A DNA stretch of 11,410 nucleotides, from the NCBI GenBank assembly GCA_024686055.1, contig JAIBDV010000052.1, positions 1 through 11,410 on the forward strand, written 5' to 3'. Positions within the stretch are counted from its first letter, which is position 1. Each line of letters opens with the position of its first letter. The position numbers and the translations under genes were made by a program. Under the pieces are notes generated by a model. It was given only the letters and a program-made list of their open reading frames with translations. It was not told the DNA's origin and ran no database searches. Below, piece by piece: positions 1 through 8,023 of this stretch. The stretch is from Neptuniibacter sp. GTDB lineage: Bacteria; Pseudomonadota; Gammaproteobacteria; Pseudomonadales; Balneatricaceae.

Positions 1-42
1 AGCTGCTGAAATCTGATCACTAGCACCGGCCTGTCGTTAATT

Positions 43-88
43 CCTGTGGGCGTTTGCCCACAGGCTGTTTCACCCTGTCAGCCAGGGT
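43..88. repeat. Two tandem hairpins downstream of the cyclase gene
   Basis: Bases 43-51 (CCTGTGGGC) pair perfectly with 56-64 around a GTTT loop, giving a 9-bp stem. Directly after it, 72-77 (ACCCTG) pairs with 83-88 (CAGGGT) around a 5-base loop. They lie about 55-100 bases past the stop codon of the diguanylate cyclase gene read on the minus strand. They could act as a transcription terminator or mRNA 3'-end stabiliser. Neither side has a convincing run of T (plus side CTGTTTC, minus side AATTAACG), so an intrinsic terminator is only a possibility. The rest of 1-142 shows no gene. Confidence 0.45.
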
Positions 89-142
89 ATCTCCCTTCAG
101 TGATCACCGACTTTATGAATAGAGATATACACTGAAACGTAC

Positions 143-2347
143 TTATATTAAGGCAGGCACCTTACTGCTGACCCGAGTATTCTCCGCAACCACCCGGTTT
201 CGTCCTGTCCCTTTGGCTTTATAAAGTGCTTTGTCTGCTTCTTCATACCACTGAGAAAACGTCTGTTCAGAACGAAATTCGGCTACCCCGATACTGACAG
301 TGAAGCGGGGAAGGCCTGGGCGACTAATGTTTTCAACTGTCTGCCGTAGCTGTTCCGCCAGTTGCATAGCCTGATTCACGCCAGTACCAGGCACCAGCAC
401 TAAAAACTCTTCTCCTCCCCAGCGGATAACACGGTCGCCCTGTGGAGTCATCAGGTTCAGGGAGTCCGCCAGCGCTTTCAACACCTCGTCACCCACCTGA
501 TGACCATACTGATCGTTGACACTTTTGAAGTGGTCAATATCCATAATCATCATACAGACACGGCTGCCAGAACGGCGGCAACAGGCCATTTCCTGATCGA
601 GCAGGCTTTCACTACCATAGCGGTTAAGCAGCCCGGTCAGTGGATCGGTTTTGGCCAGCCGTAAGGCAAAGGCTTCGGCAATGGTTCGTCGCTCAACTTC
701 GACGCGAAGCCGGTTGTTAATCTTGCGATACCAGAACAGCGGAACCCCAAAAAATATGATGACGCAAACAACCGGTAACAAAGTGATGTACCAGTTGATA
801 CCGGTCTGGTAGTTGATGGTGATCCACTTACTGATGATTTTACGTTGTTCATCGGCCGTTAACTGGTTAACGACCTTATCAAAAATACCTTTTAAAACGG
901 GGTCATCCCGGTTTACCCCGATGCCTAGCTTCCATGACTCATCAAACTCACCGGACACTTTGAGTTGTCCGTTGTAATGATTTTGCAACCAGTAGCCAAT
1001 AGAGATGAGCGAGTCTGCATAACCAAAAAGATCACCTTCACTGACTTTTTTCAGGCCATCGGCGATGTTGTCTACATCAACGAAAACCAGACCAGGAAAG
1101 TTTTTTTCCAGTACAGCCTTTGATGCATAGTTTTTAACGATGCCAATTTTTTCCCCTTTTAATGCAGAAATATCACTGACATATAACTCTTCAAAGCGGG
1201 TGGCGAACACCAGCGGTGTCTGAATATACGGTTTGGTAAACGAAAGATAGCGGGCATGCTCAGGCGAGTTCATGATCAGCGAAAAGAAGTCACACTCGCC
1301 CCGGCGGCCAGCCTGTAGCGACTCCGACCAGGAGGCTGTTTTGACGACCTGAACAGGAATCCCCAGGGTCTGCTGAAATCCGGCGATAAAGTCTGCGGCA
1401 ACGCCGATATGTTTCCCGTCTTGCAGGCCTTCCAGTGGCATCCAGTCAGGATCGATACAGACATTTAAGTGCGTTTTGCTGCTCAGATACTGTTGCTCTG
1501 TTTCAGTGAACCCCTGGCTGTTGCCAGAGGTGGCTCCCAGACTCATCCACTTCTGCTTCAAAGCAGACCGTTGCGCATAAGAAATAGCACGATTAGTTTT
1601 GACCAGGATACTACTCAGGACATTATTGCCTTTGGCAACGCCCATGGGCAGGGCAACTTTCGAGGGAAGGTCAAACCCTTTTATTCGGGTGATATGCAGG
1701 TTGGTTAACCAGTCTTTCTGAATATAATAATTCAGCGTAGGCAGATTACTGATAACAACGTCAGCCTTACCCGCGGCAACGGCCGAGGTCGCGGCTCGTG
1801 TGGAGGGGACCAACAGCAGAGAAATTGTGGGGTAATGGCTGGTCATGTAACCGTGCAGGAATGACTTTTTGACAACCGCAACAACTTTACCGTTCAGGTC
1901 ATCGATATTTCCGATCTGCGCATCCCTGCTTATGGCGACCCCACTGGTATATTCAACATGGTTAAACGGAGTGAAATCGATGAATTCTGCCCGTTCCTCC
2001 GTGATTGCAATATGAGGAATAACATCCAGTTCCCCATTTCTCAGCATGCTGAGGTGCTGGTGCCATGATTTATCGGTGATAAACGCAATACGCGTTCCCG
2101 TCAGATGGGCCATCAGATTCAGATAATCAATGGTATAGCCTTTAGGCGTGCCGTCTTCATTGAAGTTGAACGGCGGGAAGGTACGCAGGTTTGGCACCCG
2201 GAGCACCGGGTGTGCATCCAGCCACTGCTGTTCTTCGTCGGTGAACGCCAGCCCACCGGCATGCAGCGGTAGAGAAAACACAAAGCTAATAATCAGGTAA
2301 ACCAGATTACGCAGGTAGTGGTTTGCTTTAAAACTACGTTGATTCAT
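143..2347 (-). CDS. Membrane diguanylate cyclase with two periplasmic solute-binding sensor domains
   Basis: This 734-residue protein should make cyclic di-GMP from two GTP in the cytoplasm in response to a ligand sensed in the periplasm. A signal-type hydrophobic segment ends near residue 30. Two bacterial type 3 solute-binding (PBPb) domains follow, at roughly 45-270 and 290-515, then one membrane helix at 519-540 and a GGDEF domain at about 560-722. The active-site signature is GGEEF at 644-648, a functional variant, and the metal-binding motif begins at D603 (DIDHFK). The product-inhibition I-site (RxxD five residues before GGEEF) is absent: the residues there are PQGD. Start is ATG at 2347, with only a weak ribosome site (GGAT). 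The gene is visibly less GC-rich than its neighbours and is separated from them by a terminator, so it is probably an independent unit. The ligand is unknown; amino-acid-like compounds are typical for this fold. Confidence 0.93.
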   Translation of the reverse strand: MNQRSFKANHYLRNLVYLIISFVFSLPLHAGGLAFTDEEQQWLDAHPVLRVPNLRTFPPFNFNEDGTPKGYTIDYLNLMAHLTGTRIAFITDKSWHQHLSMLRNGELDVIPHIAITEERAEFIDFTPFNHVEYTSGVAISRDAQIGNIDDLNGKVVAVVKKSFLHGYMTSHYPTISLLLVPSTRAATSAVAAGKADVVISNLPTLNYYIQKDWLTNLHITRIKGFDLPSKVALPMGVAKGNNVLSSILVKTNRAISYAQRSALKQKWMSLGATSGNSQGFTETEQQYLSSKTHLNVCIDPDWMPLEGLQDGKHIGVAADFIAGFQQTLGIPVQVVKTASWSESLQAGRRGECDFFSLIMNSPEHARYLSFTKPYIQTPLVFATRFEELYVSDISALKGEKIGIVKNYASKAVLEKNFPGLVFVDVDNIADGLKKVSEGDLFGYADSLISIGYWLQNHYNGQLKVSGEFDESWKLGIGVNRDDPVLKGIFDKVVNQLTADEQRKIISKWITINYQTGINWYITLLPVVCVIIFFGVPLFWYRKINNRLRVEVERRTIAEAFALRLAKTDPLTGLLNRYGSESLLDQEMACCRRSGSRVCMMIMDIDHFKSVNDQYGHQVGDEVLKALADSLNLMTPQGDRVIRWGGEEFLVLVPGTGVNQAMQLAEQLRQTVENISRPGLPRFTVSIGVAEFRSEQTFSQWYEEADKALYKAKGTGRNRVVAENTRVSSKVPALI

Positions 2348-2393
2348 AGATCCAGACTTGACGTTAAACTTCCGTGTGAAACCTGTACAAGCT

Positions 2394-2406
2394 GGCTCGA
2401 CGAGCC
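2394..2406. promoter_or_regulatory. 13-base palindrome upstream of the cyclase gene
   Basis: GGCTCG, one central A, then CGAGCC form a perfect odd palindrome about 47 bases upstream of the cyclase start codon. It could be a regulator-binding site or a small hairpin in the mRNA leader. No regulator is identified and no clear -35/-10 pair could be assigned around it. Confidence 0.3.
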
Positions 2407-2467
2407 TTTGTCACAGACCGATTCTAATAAAACCACAGAACAGCATACACTATCCTCGTTTACAATT

Positions 2468-2481
2468 ATTAACCTGTTAAT
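2468..2481. promoter_or_regulatory. AT-rich palindrome ATTAAC-CT-GTTAAT
   Basis: A 14-base perfect inverted repeat (6-bp arms, 2-base centre) lies about 120 bases upstream of the cyclase start codon, inside the most AT-rich part of the window. The position fits an operator near the cyclase promoter. Other AT-rich words nearby (TTGTAA, TATGCT on the minus strand) do not have good promoter spacing, so the promoter itself is not called. Confidence 0.3.
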
Positions 2482-2549
2482 TATCGAGGGTTCATTAGTT
2501 ATTTCATAGCCCCACAATTGCGTTAGTGATACAAAAAAACGTTGGTTTC

Positions 2550-2587
2550 AAAAAAATCTGAGCCCCCACAGACTGTACGGCTCTGAT
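2550..2587 (-). terminator. Intrinsic terminator of the kinase-SEDS-FhaA-like operon
   Basis: Read on the minus strand, ATC-A-GAGCC pairs with GGCTC-A-GAT (one A/A mismatch) around a 14-base loop, and the stem runs straight into seven T residues (plus-strand A run at 2550-2556). It begins about 35 bases after the stop codon at 2622 and separates that gene from the cyclase gene. A second T run (plus-strand A run 2533-2539) lies just beyond. Confidence 0.7.
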
Positions 2588-2621
2588 GCTGTGTGATGAA
2601 CCGCTGGCCTGCACGGTGCCA

Positions 2622-4328
2622 TCAGGCCTCTCTTAACGTCACCGCTTCCGCTGGCCGGTATTCCAGGACGTACTGGCTGCAGATAAGCATGAAGGCGGCG
2701 GCTTTGTCTCGGACCACAGTGGTATGGGGTGGCAGCAGGTGACCTTTGGCATGCGCGCTGCTTTTATCGCGTTGTGGTAGCAGGTAGCTACTGCCGTGAG
2801 CGCCGGTTTTCAGGGCGACATGGGGGCCTTTTTGCTGGATCTGTGCGGGGGCTGTTGACTGTGGCGCCATCAGTGCGGGCAGGCTGAGCTGGCGATGTTG
2901 CGCCAGTGCCTGATTAATCTCCTGAGGATCAAGTTGAAAAATAGAGGGTTCGTTCAGGCTGGATAGCAACAGGGCCTGGGGCAGGGCCAGCCAGCCGAGG
3001 TAGTCATCTTGCAGCGCCGCTGGAGTGGGATAGAGCTGCAGATCAACACCCGGCAGGGTCACGGGGGCGTGTCGGTCCAGCACGCTGGTGCGGCCATTGT
3101 ATTCCAGCAGCAGCTCGCCTGCGTCATTGATTATCAGGTGCCCGCCGGCGACAACATCGCTCTGGTGGCCAGTTACCAGACTGGCCAGCGGCAGGCGTAA
3201 CTCACCGTTGGCCTGGGTGGACAGGGCTGAGCGGTGCAGGGCGATGCCCCGGATGATAAGCCCCGACGGTTTTTTGGCCGGGCTGGCCACGGTGTGGCCC
3301 TTGATTGGTGGCCGTTTCATGGTAATAACATTACGCGCGGCGTGCCTGGCGGGAGTATGGATATGGCTGTCGGTTGCCGGTCCGGTTTCTACCTCACAAC
3401 TGGTGGCCATGCTGTCCATATCAGCCGCCACCGGTGTTGGTGAGCTGATGTTGTCCGTGGCCCGGCGGTTGTGCTGTATGGGCTCGGTCACCGGCTGGAA
3501 AAATACACAGTGGCCCGGCCGGGCATCCATCTGGGTGTAGCTGTTCTGCAGATAGGCCGCGTTTTCCACCGGGGCGTACCGAATCACCATGCAGTTACCC
3601 TGAGTGTCGGTGATGCTCCAGCCATCGGCGGTGGCCTGGATGCCATTATCGGCAATCCCACTGACGGCCTTGAGCGTCACCTGGGCACCGGTGCCCTGTT
3701 GTTTCTGAGCGATCAGCAACTGCACGTCTTTGCTCAGGGGCCAGTCGCGGAAGGCGTAGCTGCTCTGATAAAGATCAGGGCCTATCAGTACAGTGGATTC
3801 CTCAGCGTGCAGGGGGATAATGCCATCGCCGTCCGCCCCCTCCGGGGTGTTAAAACGGATATGCCAGCGCGCTTTCTCGCCAAAGCCTCGGACATAGATC
3901 GCCACGCCAAAGCGGTATTTAACGGTGTCATCCGGCAGGTCGGCATCAGGCTCAATTCGATAACGAATACTACGGTTGTGCTGTTTGAGACCTTTTAGAT
4001 CTTCCGCGTGCAGGCTGGCCAGTTCGGCTTCTATATTGGCGGGAAAATCACCGGCAAAGCGGGCTTCCAGGCTGGTATAAATATTGGCGGAGATGGCGAT
4101 GCGAATATGGCTATACAGCTGTCGTTTACGGCGTTTATCCGGGGTTTCGGCGATATAGAGGTTTTGCTCCAGTGCGTCGCGCAGGCAAGCACCCAGGTGG
4201 GGTTTTAGCCAGCTACTGCGGGGCAGTCTGCTCCAGAGCATCGGCGCGAGGTCGATGTAATCGGTCTGACTGAAACCCGTTACAACGCCACTGTGAATCA
4301 GATTTTTACAAACATCATGACCGGTCAT
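2622..4328 (-). CDS. Uncharacterised soluble protein with FhaA-like N-terminus
   Basis: I do not recognise this 568-residue protein with certainty. It has no signal peptide or membrane helix, so it should be cytoplasmic. Residues about 1-150 are a mixed alpha/beta segment. The order of a basic helical stretch, a strand, a long helix and then a short acidic-to-aromatic strand is reminiscent of the FhaA N-terminal domain (DUF3662), but similarity is weak. A second beta-rich block covers about 150-265, a polar Pro/Thr/Ser/Ala-rich linker about 270-350, and a third beta-rich block about 355-450. No canonical FHA signature (GR, S..H) is seen. ATG at 4328 is preferred over GTG at 4346 because a strong purine-rich ribosome site (AAGGAAGG, plus-strand 4334-4341) lies just before it. 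The start overlaps the end of the SEDS gene by 14 bases, implying translational coupling and a shared job, perhaps as an adaptor between kinase and wall synthase. Confidence 0.75.
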   Translation of the reverse strand: MTGHDVCKNLIHSGVVTGFSQTDYIDLAPMLWSRLPRSSWLKPHLGACLRDALEQNLYIAETPDKRRKRQLYSHIRIAISANIYTSLEARFAGDFPANIEAELASLHAEDLKGLKQHNRSIRYRIEPDADLPDDTVKYRFGVAIYVRGFGEKARWHIRFNTPEGADGDGIIPLHAEESTVLIGPDLYQSSYAFRDWPLSKDVQLLIAQKQQGTGAQVTLKAVSGIADNGIQATADGWSITDTQGNCMVIRYAPVENAAYLQNSYTQMDARPGHCVFFQPVTEPIQHNRRATDNISSPTPVAADMDSMATSCEVETGPATDSHIHTPARHAARNVITMKRPPIKGHTVASPAKKPSGLIIRGIALHRSALSTQANGELRLPLASLVTGHQSDVVAGGHLIINDAGELLLEYNGRTSVLDRHAPVTLPGVDLQLYPTPAALQDDYLGWLALPQALLLSSLNEPSIFQLDPQEINQALAQHRQLSLPALMAPQSTAPAQIQQKGPHVALKTGAHGSSYLLPQRDKSSAHAKGHLLPPHTTVVRDKAAAFMLICSQYVLEYRPAEAVTLREA

Positions 4329-6717
4329 GGTTTCCTTCCTTTGCACATACGTAAGCTGCGGCCAGAAGCGGGGCGCAGAATAAAATCAGATTACTGCCTG
4401 CGGAACTGAGCAGTGGCATTGGCTGGCCCATCACGGGCAAATACCCAAGATTAGAGCCCCAGGAGACGATAAAGTGCCCCAGCAGCATGCCGGCACTGCC
4501 TGCCAGTACGAGGAACGCGAAGTTCCCCAATGCGCGTTTGCGGTAATCCGCCCGTTGGGTGTGTTGCCGAAATTTCAGCCCGGCCATCAGCACGGTATGG
4601 ATCACCAGGCACTGGACAATAACCAGAGCCAGGGCGAACAGGGCACCGAACTGATGGAGAACAAAAGTGGGCATAAAATCATCCTGCACGGCGGGTACAT
4701 TCATCACCGGACCATTCTGGATAAAGGGCCGTGCAGCGGTGAGTCCCTGCACCAGGTTGCCGTCCAGGCCGCCGCTCTGGATCATCGCCTGAGCAGCCCG
4801 GAACTGGTAACCCGAATGGGGGTGAAGCGCGGGCTGTGCCCATACGCTAAAACGATCACTTTGCGGCAGCAGTTCCAGATCCTGCAGGCCATCGCGTTCA
4901 ACACTGGCCAGGGTGATCATCGCCAGTAGCGCCGCCGGGGCCAGCAGCCCCAGATGACGGCGGCGATCACTGCGCGACAGATAGATATAGATCGCCAGCA
5001 TGGCTGCGCCCCAGAAGGTCATCAGCACAATGGGCGAGTGGTCGTTCAACTGCATCAGCAGTACCCCAAACACGGCCAGGAACAGAATCACCACCCCCAG
5101 TACACCGCCCCATAGCCGCAGCCGGTCGAGGAAATAATCGCGGTTGAGCATATCCAGCCGTTGCGCCAGGGCGGCGGCGGTGATTAACACCAGTACGGTT
5201 TTAGCCAGCTCAACCGGCTGGAAAGGCCCCAGTCCACCTTCATAGCCGAACAGCCATTGCAGTGCCAGCAGGCCCAGGGTGGGGATGATCAGCCAGCGCC
5301 AGCGAACTTCCAGAATATCCAGCGAAGGTTTATGGGTTTCCAGCCAGGCACAAAGCGCCAGGATGCCCCAGCTGGCGGCGGCGCAAAGGGTGGCTGTTTT
5401 CATCATATGAGTGTTCCAGTGGGACTCCGCCGCGCCCAGTGCCAGTTGTAACTGCACGGCGATGCCCAGCATAAACAGGCCCAGGGTAAGCAGGCGCAGG
5501 TGCCGTGCCGTGGCGGTGGCCACAGGTTGCAGCGCCCAGATCAGGCTGGCCAGTAACAGGTTGGCCAGGGCGACCAGCGGTGAGACGGGCAGAATAAAGG
5601 GAACAAAGGACAGCGCTGTCAGGCTTGTGAACAAAGCCAGCCGGACACTCTGACGGGGTGCGGGCCGGCTGTAGTGGGTGCGGCTCCAGCGATAAGCCAG
5701 CGTGAACAGCACCAGTGCCAGCGCAGATCCCGTCAACCAGCTGGGAAGCGCATCGGCAGAAGACTGGCTGAGGTAAGACAGCCCGACAAGAGGCCCTTGC
5801 CCTTGCTGATGGTTCAGCCCCAGGGTGAGACGGTAATCGGCCTGCCAGCGCTGGCGGATGCGCGGGTCGGTCTCGGGCCGCTCAAGTACCCGCTGACTAC
5901 GATACTGTGGGATCAGGCTGAGGGAGCGGCCGCTGACTTGCACCTTGAACTGACTGTAACCGGCGATCAGGCTGCTGTTGTCATAGAGCGGATTACGTTG
6001 GTCACGCAGATCCAGGGTGCGACCCGCCCGACGAACACTGACTGGCTGGCTTAGCTGGCTGAACTGCGTGCCCGGTTGCAGCTGCCAGCCCTCAGGCTGA
6101 TAACGCAGTTGCAGGGCATTGTGGGCGACGCCCGCCAGACTGACATTATGACCGCAATCGGCCATGCCACCGAGCATGATGGCAGGCGTGCGCAGATTAA
6201 AAGGGTCCAGCGCTTTGAGCTGTGCCATCAGCGGCACCTCGGCCTCTTCACGGCAGGTTGGCGTTGGCTGGCCGGTGTGCTGCAGTGCCCCGTGCGCATA
6301 ACTGAACAGGGACAGGTTATCGGTCTGACGACCGAAGCGAATTCCCTCAATCGATGCCTGATAGATTGGCAGCGCGTGACGGCCGATCTGCACAATATCC
6401 CCGGCAACCAGTACTAACCGACGGGCGGGCTGGGGGGTATTCTTGTCGATCAGCAGTTTGTGGTCGCTGGCGATGTTTTGCACCCACCATCCGGTTGGCC
6501 CGCGGCCGATACGAAGGTGCCGCGGTTCCGCTGCGGCTGCCGCCAGTTCCTGCTGGCCCAGCACCACGGTGTCCCCGGTATCCAGATCAATACGCACCTC
6601 TTGCAGCCGGAGCCAGGGCGGTGCCTGCTGAATCAGAAACAGCACGACCAGCACAAACAACAACCAGAGCAGCAGGGCAACGAGGCGATGGGGCCAGTGC
6701 TTGATGCGGTCAGTCAT
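4315..6717 (-). CDS. SEDS peptidoglycan polymerase (RodA/FtsW family) with FHA-like ectodomain
   Basis: An 800-residue member of the SEDS family, whose members polymerise glycan strands from lipid II in the inner membrane. RodA and FtsW are usually about 370-420 residues, so the N-terminal half is extra. Helix 1 is at 12-29 with positive residues before it. Residues 41-120 resemble the second half of an FHA fold (IGR, a WW strand, then L..GDIVQIGR). A second beta-rich block reaches about 320, and helix 2 starts near 327. The SEDS core follows, with FQPVELAK at 499-506, YQ and SGGLDG before the catalytic loop, D680 of DDF matching the catalytic Asp of E. coli RodA (D262 in TDF), and GQPMPLLSSAG from 764. 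The usual SYGGS is altered to SSAGS. ATG at 6717 is chosen because AGGAG (plus 6724-6728) lies six bases upstream; an in-frame TTG at 6756 has no such support. It lies 99 bases after the kinase gene. Confidence 0.9.
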   Translation of the reverse strand: MTDRIKHWPHRLVALLLWLLFVLVVLFLIQQAPPWLRLQEVRIDLDTGDTVVLGQQELAAAAAEPRHLRIGRGPTGWWVQNIASDHKLLIDKNTPQPARRLVLVAGDIVQIGRHALPIYQASIEGIRFGRQTDNLSLFSYAHGALQHTGQPTPTCREEAEVPLMAQLKALDPFNLRTPAIMLGGMADCGHNVSLAGVAHNALQLRYQPEGWQLQPGTQFSQLSQPVSVRRAGRTLDLRDQRNPLYDNSSLIAGYSQFKVQVSGRSLSLIPQYRSQRVLERPETDPRIRQRWQADYRLTLGLNHQQGQGPLVGLSYLSQSSADALPSWLTGSALALVLFTLAYRWSRTHYSRPAPRQSVRLALFTSLTALSFVPFILPVSPLVALANLLLASLIWALQPVATATARHLRLLTLGLFMLGIAVQLQLALGAAESHWNTHMMKTATLCAAASWGILALCAWLETHKPSLDILEVRWRWLIIPTLGLLALQWLFGYEGGLGPFQPVELAKTVLVLITAAALAQRLDMLNRDYFLDRLRLWGGVLGVVILFLAVFGVLLMQLNDHSPIVLMTFWGAAMLAIYIYLSRSDRRRHLGLLAPAALLAMITLASVERDGLQDLELLPQSDRFSVWAQPALHPHSGYQFRAAQAMIQSGGLDGNLVQGLTAARPFIQNGPVMNVPAVQDDFMPTFVLHQFGALFALALVIVQCLVIHTVLMAGLKFRQHTQRADYRKRALGNFAFLVLAGSAGMLLGHFIVSWGSNLGYLPVMGQPMPLLSSAGSNLILFCAPLLAAAYVCAKEGNHDRS

Positions 6718-6816
6718 GATGGACTCCTGTTCTGGGGCGGCGAGCCTTGCTCTCAAAGCCCGTTCTGATCTGCTTAAGGTCTGTCTGTTAAGTACCGGGG
6801 AAACACAAACGGCTGT

Positions 6817-7854
6817 TCAGCTGATAAGTTCATAGCTGAGCAGGCTGGCGGCCAGTAACAGCGCCAGCATCACCACGCCCCGATGACCCCCGCGTGCAGA
6901 GGGGCCTTCAGGTGAATCAAGCATCAATGGGATCGCCGCAGCGGGGGGCAGATGCTGTGCCGATCGAAAGGAGGCAGGCGCCGTCGTATCAGCGCTACCA
7001 TTGAGGCTTGATAACAGTCGGATCAGTGCGTTGAGGTCCGCCGGGCGCTCATCGGGACAGCGCCGGAGGCACTGCTCGATCATCCTGCCGAGCTGCTGGC
7101 TGAGGCAGGGCTCAAACGCCAGTGGATGCAGACTGCGCTGGAGGGCTTCGATATCTGGCTGGCTCAGCCCCCCTTCAAATGGCAGCCCCTCATCAGCGCT
7201 GGGTAGACGGTCAGTAATCAGCGCGTACATCAGCAGGCCGAACGCATGTATGTCCGTTGTGATACTGAGCATATACACCTGCCGTCCGGCGGCATCGAGC
7301 TGGCGGTAGCACTGCTCCGGGGCCATCCAGCCTGGCGTCCCGCTACTGACAGCTCGGTCCGGGGCGCTAAGAGCTTTGAGGGTGCCGAAGTCCCCCAGGT
7401 AGAAACGTTTCAGATCGTAATTACAGAGGATATTTTCCGGCTTGAGATCCAGATGCAGGTAGCCGTTACTGTGCAGGCAGTGCAACGCCTGGGCGATATC
7501 CAGCCAGAGCCGGACCAGTATCTGTGGCCGGTGATGGCCAAAACAAATGCCACTGAGATCAGTGTCCATCCGTGCCATCACAAAGGCATAGCCATCACGC
7601 CAGCAGCCATGGTGGTAAAAAGGTACAAAGCGTTTACACACCACCTCAGGCAGGTCGTTATAGAGTGAAACTTCACCGATGATGCTCTGCATGGTCTCAG
7701 CTGACAGGGTGTGAAAGGCTTTGATCGCCACCGATCTGTCCGTTGCCTCTTCCACCGCCGCCCACACGCGGCAGGTACCGGTTTCGGCCAGCAGCCGCTC
7801 CAGCCGGTACTCCATGCCTGAGATGTTGATGCTGTGGTCGGGTTGATGGTTCAT
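6817..7854 (-). CDS. Tail-anchored Hanks-type Ser/Thr protein kinase
   Basis: A 345-residue eukaryotic-like kinase that should phosphorylate Ser/Thr of partner proteins in the cytoplasm. Visible parts are VAIK with K45, a candidate helix-C Glu E61, catalytic loop HLDLKPEN with D136 and N141, DFG at 155-157 and APE at 178-180. Two features are unusual. The Arg of HRD is Leu (a non-RD kinase), and the glycine loop is worn (AETGTCRV, with one of three glycines kept). After the kinase domain comes a short low-complexity linker and one hydrophobic helix at about 323-342, ending two or three residues before the C-terminus, so the enzyme is tail-anchored with no PASTA or other sensor outside. ATG at 7854 is chosen because GAGG (plus 7861-7864) lies six bases upstream; TTG at 7965 would add a non-conserved-looking leader. 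It is first in the kinase-SEDS-FhaA-like operon and divergent from the PBP gene. Confidence 0.92.
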   Translation of the reverse strand: MNHQPDHSINISGMEYRLERLLAETGTCRVWAAVEEATDRSVAIKAFHTLSAETMQSIIGEVSLYNDLPEVVCKRFVPFYHHGCWRDGYAFVMARMDTDLSGICFGHHRPQILVRLWLDIAQALHCLHSNGYLHLDLKPENILCNYDLKRFYLGDFGTLKALSAPDRAVSSGTPGWMAPEQCYRQLDAAGRQVYMLSITTDIHAFGLLMYALITDRLPSADEGLPFEGGLSQPDIEALQRSLHPLAFEPCLSQQLGRMIEQCLRRCPDERPADLNALIRLLSSLNGSADTTAPASFRSAQHLPPAAAIPLMLDSPEGPSARGGHRGVVMLALLLAASLLSYELIS

Positions 7855-8023
7855 ACAACGCCTCGTTTGCAGGTGCCACTGACATCGACACCGTAATCTG
7901 TTGCGAGGTATGACCGCAGAACCGGGTGGTTTTCTCCCGACATCGGCAAACCACACACATAACAACCCGATCGTTCGTATCTCCCCGGTAATCTTTCTTC
8001 AGAGCGGGAAGAGGAGATTACCC
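7855..8023. promoter_or_regulatory. Divergent regulatory region between kinase and PBP genes
   Basis: These 169 bases separate the start codons of the kinase (minus) and PBP (plus) genes and must hold promoters for both directions unless transcription enters from outside. I could not find a sigma-70 -35/-10 pair with good spacing on either strand. A small palindrome CCGA-CA-TCGG lies at 7937-7946, and a long inverted repeat at 7987-8022 overlaps the PBP ribosome site. Co-regulation of both transcription units from here is plausible. Confidence 0.5.
7987..8022 (+). promoter_or_regulatory. Hairpin sequestering the PBP ribosome binding site
   Basis: In the PBP mRNA, GGUAAUCU (7987-7994) pairs perfectly with AGAUUACC (8015-8022). 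Two U-G wobbles (7995-7996 with 8013-8014), a bulged A (8012) and CUUC/GAAG (7997-8000 with 8008-8011) extend the stem to a 7-base loop. The Shine-Dalgarno GAGGAG (8011-8016) is wholly inside the stem and the stem ends one base before the ATG at 8024. Such a structure would hold translation low until melted or remodelled, as in RNA thermometers or protein- or RNA-controlled leaders. As DNA it could instead be an operator. Confidence 0.6.

Noticed and set aside
3088..3998. Long plus-strand open frames opposite the FhaA-like gene (3088-3540, 3471-3998)
   Set aside because: They are antisense to a continuous minus-strand gene that has a good ribosome site and operon context. Their translations show no domain and they reflect the high GC content.
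2622..4328. Canonical FHA domain in the third operon gene
   Set aside because: The expected GR and S..H phosphopeptide-binding residues could not be found in any of the three blocks, so only a weak FhaA-like N-terminal resemblance is claimed.
4474..6768. Plus-strand open frames opposite the SEDS gene
   Set aside because: They lie wholly against the conserved SEDS coding sequence and give Gln/Arg/Pro-rich translations typical of antisense shadows.
6718..6816. Terminator or promoter between kinase and SEDS genes
   Set aside because: No stem with a T run and no well-spaced -35/-10 pair was seen, so the genes are treated as one operon.
7901..8023. Upstream ATG at 7901 as the PBP start
   Set aside because: It lacks a ribosome site and would place about 41 polar residues before the membrane helix. 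The ATG at 8024 has GAGGAG at correct spacing.
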